64,000 nt of DNA from an uncultured Eubacteriales bacterium (GCA_900540495.1 UQGA01000008.1:23087-87086), one strand, 5' to 3'; shown: positions 41,269-51,545, counted from the first letter of the stretch. The notes: generated from the sequence alone by a model not told the origin. Made by a program: numbers and translations.

Positions 41269-42105
41269 TTACACGCTTCTGGCCGCGCAGGCGAACGCAC
41301 AGGCCGGATCGCCGCGCAGCACCGCCGCAGCCGCCTCCGCCGCCGCCTGAGACGAAAACAGGCCGAATACCGCGCTTCCGCTGCCGCTCATGCAGGCGCC
41401 GAGCGCGCCGAGCGCCGCCATGCGTTCGCGCAACGTGCGGATCTCCGGCACGAGCTCCACGGCAGCCTCCTCCAGCGCGTTGTACAGGCGCGATGCAAGC
41501 GACGGCACGTCTCCCGCCGCCAGCGCCGCCAGCGCGCCCGCCGTATCCGGCAAGGGCCTGGGCAGGGACAGCTCCCGGAACAACGCCACCGTGGACACGC
41601 CGCGCACCGGCTTTGCCAGCACGAGGTCCAGCGTCGCGCCGGAGCGCAACGGCGTGAGCACTTCCCCTATCCCCTGCGCCCGGCACAGGCCGCCCCGAAG
41701 GCAGAACGGCACGTCCGCCCCTACGCGAAGCGCAATGTCGTAGAGGTCGCGCTCCTCCGCCTCACCATACAGGCGCTGCATCCCGCGCAGCACCGCCGCC
41801 GCATCCGCGCTGCCGCCGCCAAGGCCGGCCTCGGCCGGGATATGCTTGTACACATGGATGCGCGCGCCGCGCCCGGTCAGCGCGCGATAGCGCTCTGCCG
41901 CCGCGCGCAGCGTGTTGCGGTACGGCAGCAGCATACCCGTGCAGGTAACGACGACCTCGCGGCTGCGCGTCACCGTAACCTCATCGTGCAGATCGACCGT
42001 CTGCATCAGCGAATCGAGCAGGTGGTATCCGTCGGTGCGCCGCCCCGTCACGCCGAGGGTCAGGTTGACTTTGGCATATGCCCGCTCCTGAATCATCTTC
42101 TCCAT
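41269..42105 (-). CDS. ispE: 4-diphosphocytidyl-2-C-methyl-D-erythritol kinase
   Basis: 278 residues. This GHMP kinase of the MEP isoprenoid pathway phosphorylates CDP-methylerythritol. Landmarks are AYAKVNLTLGVTGRRTDGYHLLDSLMQTVDL, the ATP loop IPAEAGLGGGSADAAAVL (about 92-109), and GACMSGSGSAVFGLF near the end. An ATG three codons in (42096), with GGAG just upstream, is an alternative start. It is divergent from yycJ, about 107 bases between starts. Confidence 0.93.
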   Translation of the reverse strand: MEKMIQERAYAKVNLTLGVTGRRTDGYHLLDSLMQTVDLHDEVTVTRSREVVVTCTGMLLPYRNTLRAAAERYRALTGRGARIHVYKHIPAEAGLGGGSADAAAVLRGMQRLYGEAEERDLYDIALRVGADVPFCLRGGLCRAQGIGEVLTPLRSGATLDLVLAKPVRGVSTVALFRELSLPRPLPDTAGALAALAAGDVPSLASRLYNALEEAAVELVPEIRTLRERMAALGALGACMSGSGSAVFGLFSSQAAAEAAAAVLRGDPACAFACAARSV

Positions 42106-42164
42106 GATGACCAGTATATCACAGTCTGTATAAGATAGGTATCACACCCTGGCGAAAAATATGC

Positions 42165-42170
42165 TATACT
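42165..42170 (+). promoter_or_regulatory. Extended -10 promoter of yycJ
   Basis: TGCTATACT: TATACT with TG one base upstream, 43 bases before the start. No clear -35. Confidence 0.45.
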
Positions 42171-42212
42171 GAAAGCGTTGTATCGGTACGAAGAAAGAAG
42201 GTTCCTGTCACC

Positions 42213-43013
42213 ATGCGCCTTGTCCCCCTTTGCAGCGGTTCCTCCGGCAACGCCACCCTCGTCGAGGCGGGCGGCCTGCGCCTGCTCATCGATGCGGGCG
42301 GCACCGGACGGCGGATCGAGGCCCTGCTGACGGAAGCGGGCGCCGCCGCCGACGCGCTCGACGCGATCCTGCTCACGCACGAGCACATCGATCACGTGCA
42401 GGGGGTGGGCGTGCTCTCGCGCCGGTACGGCCTGCCCGTGTACGCCGCGGCGGATTGCTTTGCGGCGCTGCCGCCGTCGGTCGGCGGCGTAGCGCCGGCG
42501 CGGATGCGCGTGTTTGAACCGGACCGGCCGTTCCTGCTCCGGGGCGTACAGGTGCTCCCTTTTTCCACGCCGCACGACAGCGCCCATGCGGTCGGTTATC
42601 TGTTTGAGGACGCGGACGGTCGCTGTGCGGTTATGACCGACGTGGGCCACGTCAGCGACCGGATGCTTGATCTGGTGACCGGGTGCGACGTGCTTTTGCT
42701 CGAAGCCAACCACGACGTGGACATGCTGCTCTCGGGCGCCTATCCGTATCCGCTCAAGCGGCGCATCCTGTCCGACACCGGACACCTGTGCAACGAGGAT
42801 GCGGCGGCGACGATCGTCCGCCTTGCCCGCCGCGGCATGCGCGACTTCATCCTCGGCCATCTGTCCCGGGAAAACAATACGCCGGAACTCGCGGCCGTAA
42901 CCGTGCGCGCCGCCCTCGAGGAGGCCGGTTTCGGCGGCGAGGTGCGCGTGACCGTCGCCGCGCGCGACCACGCCACCGGCGTTTCCCCGCGCGATTGCGC
43001 GGCGGCGCTCTGA
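42213..43013 (+). CDS. yycJ: MBL-fold hydrolase of the YycJ/WalJ family
   Basis: 266 residues. CSGSSGNATLVEAGG at the N-terminus, LIDAG, and the metal motif LLTHEHIDHVQG (about 54-65) mark this family; TPHDSAHAVGY, MTDVGH, LEANHD and LGHLSRENN complete the metal site. YycJ proteins are 5'-to-3' DNA exonucleases linked to mismatch repair and, in Bacillus, to the walRK operon. Here no walRK is present; the neighbours are the AddAB recombination nuclease genes, which fits a DNA-repair role. Confidence 0.9.
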   Translation: MRLVPLCSGSSGNATLVEAGGLRLLIDAGGTGRRIEALLTEAGAAADALDAILLTHEHIDHVQGVGVLSRRYGLPVYAAADCFAALPPSVGGVAPARMRVFEPDRPFLLRGVQVLPFSTPHDSAHAVGYLFEDADGRCAVMTDVGHVSDRMLDLVTGCDVLLLEANHDVDMLLSGAYPYPLKRRILSDTGHLCNEDAAATIVRLARRGMRDFILGHLSRENNTPELAAVTVRAALEEAGFGGEVRVTVAARDHATGVSPRDCAAAL

Positions 43014-43099
43014 ACCCCATCCCTTCCGGAAGCGGCGCGGGCGCCGGTGCGGCGCCGGCCCGCCCTCCGCATCCAGTTTTAGCAAAGGAGGCGCTCAAC

Positions 43100-46000
43100 A
43101 TGACCGAGCCGGCCATGCCAAAGCCCGGCCTGCACCTGATCGCCGGCCGTGCAGGCGCAGGAAAGACGCGCCTGCTGACCGAGGCGCTGGCGGCGCACAT
43201 GCGTCGCGGCGAGCGCGCAATCCTGCTCGTGCCCGAACAGCATACGTTTGAAGCGGAGCGGCGCGTGGCGGAAGCGGCGGGCGGGCTGTTTGGCGTCCAG
43301 GTGCTGAGCCTTGAGCGCCTTTCGGAGCGTCTCCTCCAGGCGGCGGGCAACCGGCGAACGTTTCTCACCGCGCAGGGAGTGCGCATGGTCGTGCGGCGGG
43401 CGGCCCTGCACCGGCAGGAGGAGTTGCGCGCCTTTTCCCGCGTGGCGCGCGGGCCGGGGTTTGCCGCAGAGGTCGCCGCGCTCATCGCCGCCTGCAAGCA
43501 GGCCTGCATCTCGCCGGAGATGCTCCTCTCGGCGGCGGACGCACTGCCGGCGGGCGCGCTGCTGTCCGACAAGCTCCACGACGCGGCGCTGCTGTACGCC
43601 GACGTCGAAACCTATTTGAACGGCCGCTACCTCACGGAGGACGATTTTTACGCCGCCGCCACCGCGCTGCTGCCCGGCTCGTTTGTGGACGGGGTGCCGG
43701 TCTATCTCGACGGCCTGCCCGCCGTCACGCGGCAGGTGTTCTCCTTTCTCGAAGCGCTCCTCCCCGTGGTGCAGAGCATGACCGTCGCGCTGACGATCGA
43801 CGATGGCGCGCCGGATGCGGACGTGTTCGGGCCCAATGCGGAGGCCTGGGACGCGCTGCGCGACATGGCCGCCCGGCTGCATCTGCCGCTGTTTGAGCGC
43901 CGCCTGACGGGCCGCCGCGCGGCGGACCCCGCCCTTTCCCATCTGGAGCGGCGCCTGTTCGCCTACCCGGACGAGCCGTATGGGGCGGCCGCTCCCGCCA
44001 TAACCGTGTTCGGCGCCAACAGCCGCACCGCCGAGGTGCGCGCCATGTGCGACGCCGTGCTTGCCCTGGCGCGCGGCGGCGTGCGTTACCGCGACATGGC
44101 CGTGCTCGTGTCCGACATGGACGCCTATGGCGGCACGCTGGAGCGCGTATGCGCCGCCCGCGGCATTCCGCTGTTCCTGGACGCGCGCCGGCCGGTGCGC
44201 GACCATGCGGCGGCGCGGCTGCTGCTGTGCGCCGTGCGTACCGTGGCGGGCGGTTTTTCCGCGCCCGACCTGCTCGATCTTATCAAAACCGGATACGCCG
44301 GCATCGCGCATGAAGATACGGAACTGTTTGAAAACCATGTGTTGCGGTATGGCGTGCGCCACAGCCGCTTTCTCTCCCCCTTTACCCGCGGAGAACAGGC
44401 GGCCCCGGCGGAGGCCGTGCGGCAGGCGACGACGGGGCCGCTGCTCGCATTGCGCGAGGGCTTGGCCCGGCCTGCGGCGGGAGACAAGGCGCGCGCCTGC
44501 TACGACTATCTCGTAGCACTCGACGTGCGCGGCCAGTTGGAACGCCGCGCCGACAGCCTGCTCGAAGCCGGGCGCATCCCACAGGCGGAAGAACATGCGC
44601 AGGTCTGGAACACGCTCATGGCGCTGCTGGAACAGATCGACGCGATCATGGGGGCGGAACGGATGAGCCGGGCGGAATTCCTCACCGTGCTCGAAGAGGG
44701 GCTCTCCGAGGCGAGCCTCGGCGTGATCCCCGACACGTCTGACGCGCTGCGCCTATCGCCGCTCTCACGGGCCGGCGGGGGCGGCGTGCATGCGCTGTTC
44801 GTGCTGGGCTGCAGCGAGGGGCTGCTCCCGCGCGATCATGGCGACGACGGGTTGCTCAACGAGGCCGAGCGGGATTCCCTCTTCGCGCTGGGTCTGCCGC
44901 GGATGCGCGGCGCCTCGTTCCTCGCGGCGCATGAACGGCTTATGCTCTATGAGGCGCTCTCGCGCCCGTCGGACCGGCTGTACCTGTTCTATCCGTTCAC
45001 CGGTGAGTCGGGCGAACTGCCGCCGTCCCCCCTGATCGCCCGCATACGGGCGATCTTCCCTCGAGCCGCGGCTGGGACCGACCTGCTGCGCACGGACGCG
45101 CTCCCCTCCTGCGAGGCGGACGCGCTGGAGCGTCTGGTCGCCGCGCTGCGCCGCCAGGCGGAGGACGGCGTGCTGCCGCCCGAGCTGCCGGCGTTACAGG
45201 CCCATTTTCTTAAAAGTACTCCCGCCTTTACGCGGCGTATCCTCGGCATGGGGCGCGCGGCGGCCGGCGAGATGTTGCCCCGGCCTCTGGCAAAGGCGCT
45301 CTACGGCGAGCGTCTCGCCATGAGCGCCAGCCGTTTGGAACAATTCAATGCGTGCCCGTTCCGTCATTTTATCACCTACGGGTTGCGCGCAGAGGAGCGC
45401 CCCGAATACCGCGAACGTCCGGCCGATCTGGGCGCCTTCTACCACGAAGCGCTCAATGCCGTGTTTCGCCGCGCTGCCGATGAGGGGCTGTCCGCTCGCG
45501 CGCTGACTCCAGCGCAACAGCAGGCCCTGCTCGACGACGTGCTGCCGGAGGTCATCGCCGCGCACAACAACGGCGTGCTGCTCGGCAGCGACCGGTTGCG
45601 CTCGGTGCTGTTTTTGCTCGTGGAAACGCTGCGCCGGAGCGTTGCGGCCATCGTGCGCCAGCTTGCCGCCGGGGCGTTCGACCTCGACGGCACCGAGGTG
45701 CGCTTTGGCGAGGGATGCGCCTTCCCGCCCATCGAGCTGACCACGCGCGATGGCCGCCGCGCGCTGCTGCACGGCGTGATTGACCGCGTGGATCGGGCGG
45801 AGGACGTGCGCCGTGTCATCGACTACAAGACCGGCGGGCGAGCGCTCGATTTTGCCGCAATCGCCGACGGACTGACCCTGCAACTGCCGCTCTATCTCTC
45901 CGCCGTCATACAGGCGGGGGGCTGTGGCGGCGGCATGTACTATATGCCCGTGCGCGTGCCGCCTGTGGCCGATGGCGAGGATGAGGCGGCGGCGCTTGCC

Positions 46001-46369
46001 GCTGCCTTCCGCCTGCGCGGGCTGACGCTGTCGCAGCCGCGCGTCATCGAGCTGACCGATGCGGCGCTCGCCGGGGAAACGGCGGCGGCGTCCGACGTGG
46101 TATACGGCCTGCGCCGCCGGCGGGACGGCACGCTGTCCGGGCCCGCTGCGGATGAAGCGGCGTTTGCCGGGCTGCTTGCGGCCGCGCACAACAAAGCCGT
46201 TTCCACACTGGAAAACATGCTTGACGGCGTTGCCGCCGCCGCGCCGGCGGAGGGCGCCTGCGCCTACTGCCCGCACAGGAGCATCTGCCGCTTTGACCCG
46301 CGTCTGCCAGGCTGCCGCACGCGCCGTAGGCGCACGCTGTCGCAGCGGGCGTTTTTTGAAACACTGTAG
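43100..46369 (+). CDS. addB: ATP-dependent helicase/nuclease subunit B
   Basis: 1089 residues. The P-loop is GRAGAGKTRLL at the N-terminus, followed by VPEQHTFEAERR. The C-terminal nuclease domain has VIDYKTGG and an iron-sulfur cluster formed by the Cys of FNACPFRHF with the three in CAYCPHRSICRFDP. AddAB processes DNA double-strand ends to a Chi-like site and loads RecA. AAAGGAGG sets the start. addA follows after 79 bases. Confidence 0.95.
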   Translation: MTEPAMPKPGLHLIAGRAGAGKTRLLTEALAAHMRRGERAILLVPEQHTFEAERRVAEAAGGLFGVQVLSLERLSERLLQAAGNRRTFLTAQGVRMVVRRAALHRQEELRAFSRVARGPGFAAEVAALIAACKQACISPEMLLSAADALPAGALLSDKLHDAALLYADVETYLNGRYLTEDDFYAAATALLPGSFVDGVPVYLDGLPAVTRQVFSFLEALLPVVQSMTVALTIDDGAPDADVFGPNAEAWDALRDMAARLHLPLFERRLTGRRAADPALSHLERRLFAYPDEPYGAAAPAITVFGANSRTAEVRAMCDAVLALARGGVRYRDMAVLVSDMDAYGGTLERVCAARGIPLFLDARRPVRDHAAARLLLCAVRTVAGGFSAPDLLDLIKTGYAGIAHEDTELFENHVLRYGVRHSRFLSPFTRGEQAAPAEAVRQATTGPLLALREGLARPAAGDKARACYDYLVALDVRGQLERRADSLLEAGRIPQAEEHAQVWNTLMALLEQIDAIMGAERMSRAEFLTVLEEGLSEASLGVIPDTSDALRLSPLSRAGGGGVHALFVLGCSEGLLPRDHGDDGLLNEAERDSLFALGLPRMRGASFLAAHERLMLYEALSRPSDRLYLFYPFTGESGELPPSPLIARIRAIFPRAAAGTDLLRTDALPSCEADALERLVAALRRQAEDGVLPPELPALQAHFLKSTPAFTRRILGMGRAAAGEMLPRPLAKALYGERLAMSASRLEQFNACPFRHFITYGLRAEERPEYRERPADLGAFYHEALNAVFRRAADEGLSARALTPAQQQALLDDVLPEVIAAHNNGVLLGSDRLRSVLFLLVETLRRSVAAIVRQLAAGAFDLDGTEVRFGEGCAFPPIELTTRDGRRALLHGVIDRVDRAEDVRRVIDYKTGGRALDFAAIADGLTLQLPLYLSAVIQAGGCGGGMYYMPVRVPPVADGEDEAAALAAAFRLRGLTLSQPRVIELTDAALAGETAAASDVVYGLRRRRDGTLSGPAADEAAFAGLLAAAHNKAVSTLENMLDGVAAAAPAEGACAYCPHRSICRFDPRLPGCRTRRRRTLSQRAFFETL

Positions 46370-46448
46370 CCGCCATGCGGCGGAACCTGACCGATGAGCG
46401 GGGCCACCCCGCGGGGCCGGAGCATCGAACGAAGGAAGGAGCGAGCCA

Positions 46449-49400
46449 ATGCGCAACTGGACGGAGGCACAGCGCCGCGCGATTGAAACGCAGGGGAACC
46501 TGATCGTATCGGCTGCGGCGGGCGCGGGCAAGACGGCCGTGCTGACGGAGCGATTGACGCGCATCGTGGCCTCCGGCACGCCGGTGGACCGGTTGCTTGT
46601 GCTCACGTTTACGCGCGCCGCCGCAGCGGAGATGAAGCAGCGCATAGAAAAAAACCTGCGCGACGCGGCCGCCCGGGCACAGACGGCCGAGCAACAGGCC
46701 TATCTGCGCGCGCAGGCGGGCGCAATCGGGCGCGCCTACATCTCGACGATCGACGCATTCTGCGCGCGGGTTCTGCGGCGGCACGGACACCGGATCGACC
46801 TGCCGCCCGCCATGCGCGTGCTCGACGAGCTGGAGGCGCCGGTGCTGTCCGAGCGCGTAAAGGATGCGCTGCTTACCGCGTTTGGGGCGGAGGAAAACGC
46901 GCACTGGCGCGCGCTGCTCGCCGCATTCGGCAGCGAGGACGCGGCCTGGGCGGCGGTTGCGGAGATCTCCACGTTCCTGCAGACCCAGCCGGAACCGGAG
47001 GCGTGGCTCGAGCGCGCGACGCTGCAGTACGCCGAGTCTGCCTGGATCGCGCAAATGCTGCGCCTGGTAACGGACGATGCGCGCAGCGCGCTCTCGGAAT
47101 CGCTCCGCGCCCTGCAGGCCGTGCGCGATACGCTGCCGCCCGACTGGGCCGGCGTGATCGGCGTGCTGGACGCGGACCTGCTCTCCCTGCGTGCCGCACT
47201 GCTGCAGCAGGACTACGATGCCTACCGGGCGGCGCTGCTCGCCTATGCGCCCGGCCGGCTGACCTTCCCGCGCGGTACCGCCGAGGCGGACAAGGCGGAT
47301 GTGAAGGACGCGCGCGACGCGCTCAAAAAGCTGATCGCCGCCCAGCAGGCGCAATTCTCCCGCACGGCGGAACAGGAAAGCGCGTTGCTGCTGCGCACCG
47401 GCGAGGTGCTTGCGTCGCTCAGGGCGGTAGTGGAAGCCTACCGGGATGCTTATGCCGACGAAAAGCGACGGCTGGGCGCGCTGGACTATGCCGATCTCGA
47501 GCATCTGGCGCTGCGCCTGCTCGGCGATGAGGCGGTCGCGGCGGAGTACCGCGAACGGTTTTTGTACATTGCCGTGGACGAGTATCAGGACAGCAACCGG
47601 GTGCAGGAGGCGTTGCTCGACGCCGTGCGCCGCCCGGACAATCTGTTCCTCGTGGGCGACGTCAAGCAGTCCATCTACCGTTTTCGTCAGGCCGAGCCCG
47701 GACTGTTTCTCGAAAAACTGGATCGGTTTTGCGGCGAGGCCGGTACGCGCATCGACCTGACGAGCAATTTCCGCAGTGCGCCCGACGTGCTCGCCTGCGT
47801 GAACGACGTGTTTTCCGCCATCCTCACGCGCGAGGCGGGCGAGCTGGACTACGATGCGCGCGCACGGCTCGAACCCGGGCTGGCGCAGTTGCAGGGCGGC
47901 GCCGAACTGCACGTGATCGAGCGCGGCGGCGCGGAACCGGAGGCCGCGGCGGACACGCCGCCGGACGCCGTCGCGCGCGAGCGCGAAGAGGAGGAGGATG
48001 CGTCCTCCACCGATGCGGCGGAGGACGCGCTGGACGCGGAGATCGAAGCGCGGCTGGCCGCCCGGCGCATCCGCGAGCTGATGGCGTCCGAAACGATTCC
48101 CGACCGCGAGACGGGGCAACCCCGACCACTGCGCTACGGCGACTTCGCCATCCTGTTGCGCGCCACGGACGAGGCGGTACACTTTGCAGCCACGTTGTCG
48201 CAGGCCGGTATCCCCTGCTATGCGCAGATGAGCGGCGGTTATTTCGATTCCATCGAGGTGATGCTCGCGCTGAACCTGCTGCGCGTGATCGACAACCGGC
48301 GGCAGGACATTCCCCTGCTGTCGGTCCTGCGCGCTACGGGCGCGGACACGGGGCCGTTTTCGGCCGAGGAACTGTCGCGCATTCGGATGCGCGAGCGGGA
48401 GGGAACGTTCTTTGCGGCGTTTGAAGCCGCCGCATCGGCGGCAAAGGACGGCGCCGGCGACACGCTCTGCCAAAGATGCGCCTCGTTTCTCGCGTGCCTC
48501 GAGTGCTGGCGCGAGGACAGCCTGTTGCTGCCCCTGGACGCGCTGCTCGGCCGTCTGTACGAGGAAACCGGCCTTTATGCGCAGATGGGCGCGCTTGTCG
48601 GCGGCGCGCAGCGGCAGGCGAATCTGGACGCACTGCTCGGCCGCGCGCGCGCCTTTTCGCGCGGCGCAGAGCGCGGCGTCGGCGCCTTTCTCCGCTTTAT
48701 GGACCATGCCGGCCAGAGCAGCGCGCGCCTCGGCGCGGCGCAACAGATCGGCGCGGACGTGGTGCGCGTGCTGACGATCCATCGTTCCAAGGGGCTGGAG
48801 TTCCCGGTCGCGCTCGTGTGCCGGCTCGGCCGGCGGTTCCATATGGACGCGCAGCGCAAGGACCTGCTGCTGCACGGGGAGGCGGGCGTCGGGCTCAAGT
48901 GGCTCGACGGCGGCGTACAGCGCGACACGGCGGCGCGGCGCATGATCGCACAACGCCTGCGGCGCGAACAGCTCGCCGAAGAGATGCGCGTGCTGTACGT
49001 GGCCATGACGCGCGCGCAGCACCGGCTGATCCTGATCGGCTCCTGGAAGGAGGCGGCGGGCCTGCTCGACCGCGCAGAAGCGCAGCCGTCCCCCGCGCAG
49101 GTGCTCACATGCCGCGCCCCGCTACAGTGGGCGCTCATGGGCACGCGGGCGCATTGCCCGACCACGGTTCATGCGCGCGAGGCCTTCCTCGCCGCGCCAA
49201 GCGCGCAGCGGGCAGAACCGGCCGTTCCCGCGCCGGATCCGGACGCTCTTGCCGCGCTCGAAGGGCGGCTCTCCTGGCGCTATCCGTTTGCCGAGGCCGC
49301 CGCGCTGCCCGCCAAGGCCGCCGTCAGCGCCATCGTCCGTCAGGCGGATGCGCAGGCGCCGCAGCAGACGGCGCGAATTGCATTTGAGACGCCTGCGTTT

Positions 49401-49955
49401 GCCAAAGAGGGCGCCCAACCGGGCGAACCGGCTTCCGCGCCGCTCTCTGCGGCCGAACGCGGCACAGCCGTCCACGCCGTCCTGTCCACGCTCCCGCTGC
49501 TGCCTCTGTCCGAAGCGGCTGTGCGCGCGCACTGCGCAGCGCTCGTGCGCGCCGGGCAACTCACCGAGGCGCAGGAGGACGCGCTGCCGTTTGCCGCACT
49601 CTCCTGGCTTACCCATACTCCGCTCTGGGCGCGCATGGCGGCAAGCGCGCGCTGCGAACGCGAACTGCCGTTTTCACACCTCGTGCCCGCCGCGGAACTG
49701 TTCGGCTCGGACGGGGCGGCGGAGGCGGTCCTGTTGCAGGGCGTAATCGACTGCTGTTTTTGGGAAAAGGCGGGCTGGGTGCTCGTGGACTACAAGACCG
49801 ATCGCCCGTTACCCGGCGTATCGCCTGCGCAGCAGGCCGCCGGGCATGCGCCCCAGTTGGCGCTGTATGCCGAGGCGCTGCACCGGCTCACCGGCCACCC
49901 GGTGCAGGAACGGCTGGTCGTGCTGCTTTCGGCGCGAACGGTCGTGCCGGTATAG
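46449..49955 (+). CDS. addA: ATP-dependent helicase/nuclease subunit A
   Basis: 1168 residues, UvrD/Rep superfamily-1 helicase with a C-terminal nuclease. Motif I reads SAAAGAGKTAVL, Ia TFTRAAAAEMKQRI, II VDEYQDSN, III VGDVKQSIYRFR, V TIHRSKGLEFPVALV and VI LYVAMTRAQHRL. The nuclease ends with WVLVDYKTDRP. An acidic Glu-rich insert near 500-520 is variable. It partners AddB. GAAGGAGCGAGCC precedes the start. Confidence 0.96.
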   Translation: MRNWTEAQRRAIETQGNLIVSAAAGAGKTAVLTERLTRIVASGTPVDRLLVLTFTRAAAAEMKQRIEKNLRDAAARAQTAEQQAYLRAQAGAIGRAYISTIDAFCARVLRRHGHRIDLPPAMRVLDELEAPVLSERVKDALLTAFGAEENAHWRALLAAFGSEDAAWAAVAEISTFLQTQPEPEAWLERATLQYAESAWIAQMLRLVTDDARSALSESLRALQAVRDTLPPDWAGVIGVLDADLLSLRAALLQQDYDAYRAALLAYAPGRLTFPRGTAEADKADVKDARDALKKLIAAQQAQFSRTAEQESALLLRTGEVLASLRAVVEAYRDAYADEKRRLGALDYADLEHLALRLLGDEAVAAEYRERFLYIAVDEYQDSNRVQEALLDAVRRPDNLFLVGDVKQSIYRFRQAEPGLFLEKLDRFCGEAGTRIDLTSNFRSAPDVLACVNDVFSAILTREAGELDYDARARLEPGLAQLQGGAELHVIERGGAEPEAAADTPPDAVAREREEEEDASSTDAAEDALDAEIEARLAARRIRELMASETIPDRETGQPRPLRYGDFAILLRATDEAVHFAATLSQAGIPCYAQMSGGYFDSIEVMLALNLLRVIDNRRQDIPLLSVLRATGADTGPFSAEELSRIRMREREGTFFAAFEAAASAAKDGAGDTLCQRCASFLACLECWREDSLLLPLDALLGRLYEETGLYAQMGALVGGAQRQANLDALLGRARAFSRGAERGVGAFLRFMDHAGQSSARLGAAQQIGADVVRVLTIHRSKGLEFPVALVCRLGRRFHMDAQRKDLLLHGEAGVGLKWLDGGVQRDTAARRMIAQRLRREQLAEEMRVLYVAMTRAQHRLILIGSWKEAAGLLDRAEAQPSPAQVLTCRAPLQWALMGTRAHCPTTVHAREAFLAAPSAQRAEPAVPAPDPDALAALEGRLSWRYPFAEAAALPAKAAVSAIVRQADAQAPQQTARIAFETPAFAKEGAQPGEPASAPLSAAERGTAVHAVLSTLPLLPLSEAAVRAHCAALVRAGQLTEAQEDALPFAALSWLTHTPLWARMAASARCERELPFSHLVPAAELFGSDGAAEAVLLQGVIDCCFWEKAGWVLVDYKTDRPLPGVSPAQQAAGHAPQLALYAEALHRLTGHPVQERLVVLLSARTVVPV

Positions 49956-49961
49956 GGGCGC

Positions 49962-49990
49962 TTGCAAATGCCCGGAACTAATGATATAGT
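49962..49990 (+). promoter_or_regulatory. Promoter of the Wzz-like gene
   Basis: TTGCAA (49962-49967), 17 bases, TATAGT (49985-49990) with TG one base upstream. It begins 7 bases after the addA stop, so the next gene is independently expressed. Confidence 0.75.
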
Positions 49991-50083
49991 GAAAGGGAAT
50001 ATACGGGGGCGTCCCGCGTCGCCCGCATCCTGTAAACATGCCCGGCGGGCTGCCGGGCGCGAATCCACTGCAAGGAGAATGCT

Positions 50084-51469
50084 ATGAACGACGAAATCGC
50101 CCTGCGGGATATCTTAGTTGCCATGCTGCGGCGTTGGCGGCTGTTGCTCGCAATCGCCCTGATCGTTGCCGTCCTGCTCGGCGGCTATCGGACCGTAAAG
50201 GCGTTGCCGACAGGCGGCAGAGACGTCGAAGCCGAGGCGACCTATGCGCGCGAGCTGGAAACGTACAATCTAAATAAAGACAGCATGGAACAATCGCTGG
50301 AACAGTTGAACGCAAACCTGGAGCAGGCAACCCTGTACAACGAGAGGAGCCTGCTGATGCGCGTCGACCCCTACAACAAACACGTATGCAGCCTGGTGTT
50401 CTGCGTGGATACGGCGGTGGACGGCGCGCTTGGGGTTGCCGGGGCGGAGGTGGACGGCATGGAGCAGCTTGTCCTCGTTGACCTCGCTTCCCAGGTCGCC
50501 GACCGCATCGCCGGCCGCTACGTCCTTGCGCTCCGCAACGCGCCGCTTGCTGAACTGCTGGCGGGCATCGCGCCCGACAGCCTGCAGGATCGCTTCCTCG
50601 AGGAGATCGTCCAGGTGCAAAACGCCGGCGACGGTACGGTGGTGATCGAAGTATGCGGAACGCCGGAACTGGACGCAACGGCGGCGGCGAAAGCCCTGTA
50701 TGAATACGCCGTATCCCGGCAGGCGGATGTGGCCGCCACCACACAGGCGCATACGCTGAGCGTGCTCGCCTGCAACGAAAGCGTGACGGTCGACAGCGAG
50801 CTTGCGCTCAAGCAGTCTGAAAACAGGGGCAAGGCGGCCGAGATCTCGGCGCAAATTGCCGAGCAAACGACGGCGCTTGAGGACCTTGTGGAACCCGTGA
50901 TGAAGACCGCCGGGCTCGGAAGCGCCATAAAAAGCGGCATCAAGTATGGGGCGCTCGGCCTGATCGTGGGGCTCGTCATCGGCGTCTGCCTGATTCTCTG
51001 CCTCGTGATCTTCAGCGACAGGCCGCGCAGCGCCGAACAGCTTGCCAAGGCGATAAAGCTGCGCTATCTGGGCAGCCTCGAGCCGCAGTGCATCCGCAAG
51101 GGGCTCGACGGGCTGGCCGACCGGCTGATGGGCGACAAGAACCCGCTGGACGAGAAGGCGAGCCTGTCGCTCGTCGCCGCGAATCTGGCCGAAGCCGCCG
51201 GCGGGCATGGGACCGTCCTGCTCACCGGCATGTTGCCGGTTGCGCGGCTGCAGGCCATCGCCGATGCGCTCGACGCCGCCTGCGAGGGCTGCTTCCGTTT
51301 TGTGGCCGGCGGCAACGTCTTTGTCAGTGCGGAAACGGTAGCAAAGTTGCAGGCGGCCGACGCCGCCATCCTGCTGGAGGAGCGGAAGACGACGGTCAGC
51401 GATATCATGCGGGAGACCGAACGGCTGCAGGCGGCCGGCAAGCCGCTCGTCGGATTCGCGTTCGTCTGA
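50084..51469 (+). CDS. Wzz-like chain-length protein fused to a degenerate BY-kinase domain
   Basis: 461 residues. Two membrane helices (about 20-38 and 290-312) flank a coiled-coil extracytoplasmic domain, the Wzz plan. The C-terminal 130 residues follow the order of a bacterial tyrosine kinase: AEQLAKAIKLRYLGSL, EKASLSLVAANLAEAA, GTVLLTGMLPVARLQAIADAL (where the Walker A loop GEGKS should be), then DAAILLEERKTTVSDIMRETERLQAAGKPLVGFAF. The ATP-binding loop is gone, so it cannot be an active kinase. No polysaccharide genes are adjacent. AAGGAG precedes the start. It probably controls polymer length or acts as a structural partner. Confidence 0.7.
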   Translation: MNDEIALRDILVAMLRRWRLLLAIALIVAVLLGGYRTVKALPTGGRDVEAEATYARELETYNLNKDSMEQSLEQLNANLEQATLYNERSLLMRVDPYNKHVCSLVFCVDTAVDGALGVAGAEVDGMEQLVLVDLASQVADRIAGRYVLALRNAPLAELLAGIAPDSLQDRFLEEIVQVQNAGDGTVVIEVCGTPELDATAAAKALYEYAVSRQADVAATTQAHTLSVLACNESVTVDSELALKQSENRGKAAEISAQIAEQTTALEDLVEPVMKTAGLGSAIKSGIKYGALGLIVGLVIGVCLILCLVIFSDRPRSAEQLAKAIKLRYLGSLEPQCIRKGLDGLADRLMGDKNPLDEKASLSLVAANLAEAAGGHGTVLLTGMLPVARLQAIADALDAACEGCFRFVAGGNVFVSAETVAKLQAADAAILLEERKTTVSDIMRETERLQAAGKPLVGFAFV

Positions 51470-51509
51470 GCGCAGCACCCCGCCGGCAGACGGGACAGTG
51501 CCGGAAATG

Positions 51510-51545
51510 ACAGGGGCCGGGACGGCATCGCCGTCCCGGCCCCTG
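51510..51545. terminator. Bidirectional terminator between the Wzz-like gene and argF
   Basis: A 16-bp perfect GC stem (ACAGGGGCCGGGACGG with its complement). Weak T-runs lie on both sides. Confidence 0.65.

Noticed and set aside
46044..49022. A 992-codon open frame antisense to addB/addA
   Set aside because: Same reason: no family motifs, no ribosome site, and it lies wholly opposite AddAB.
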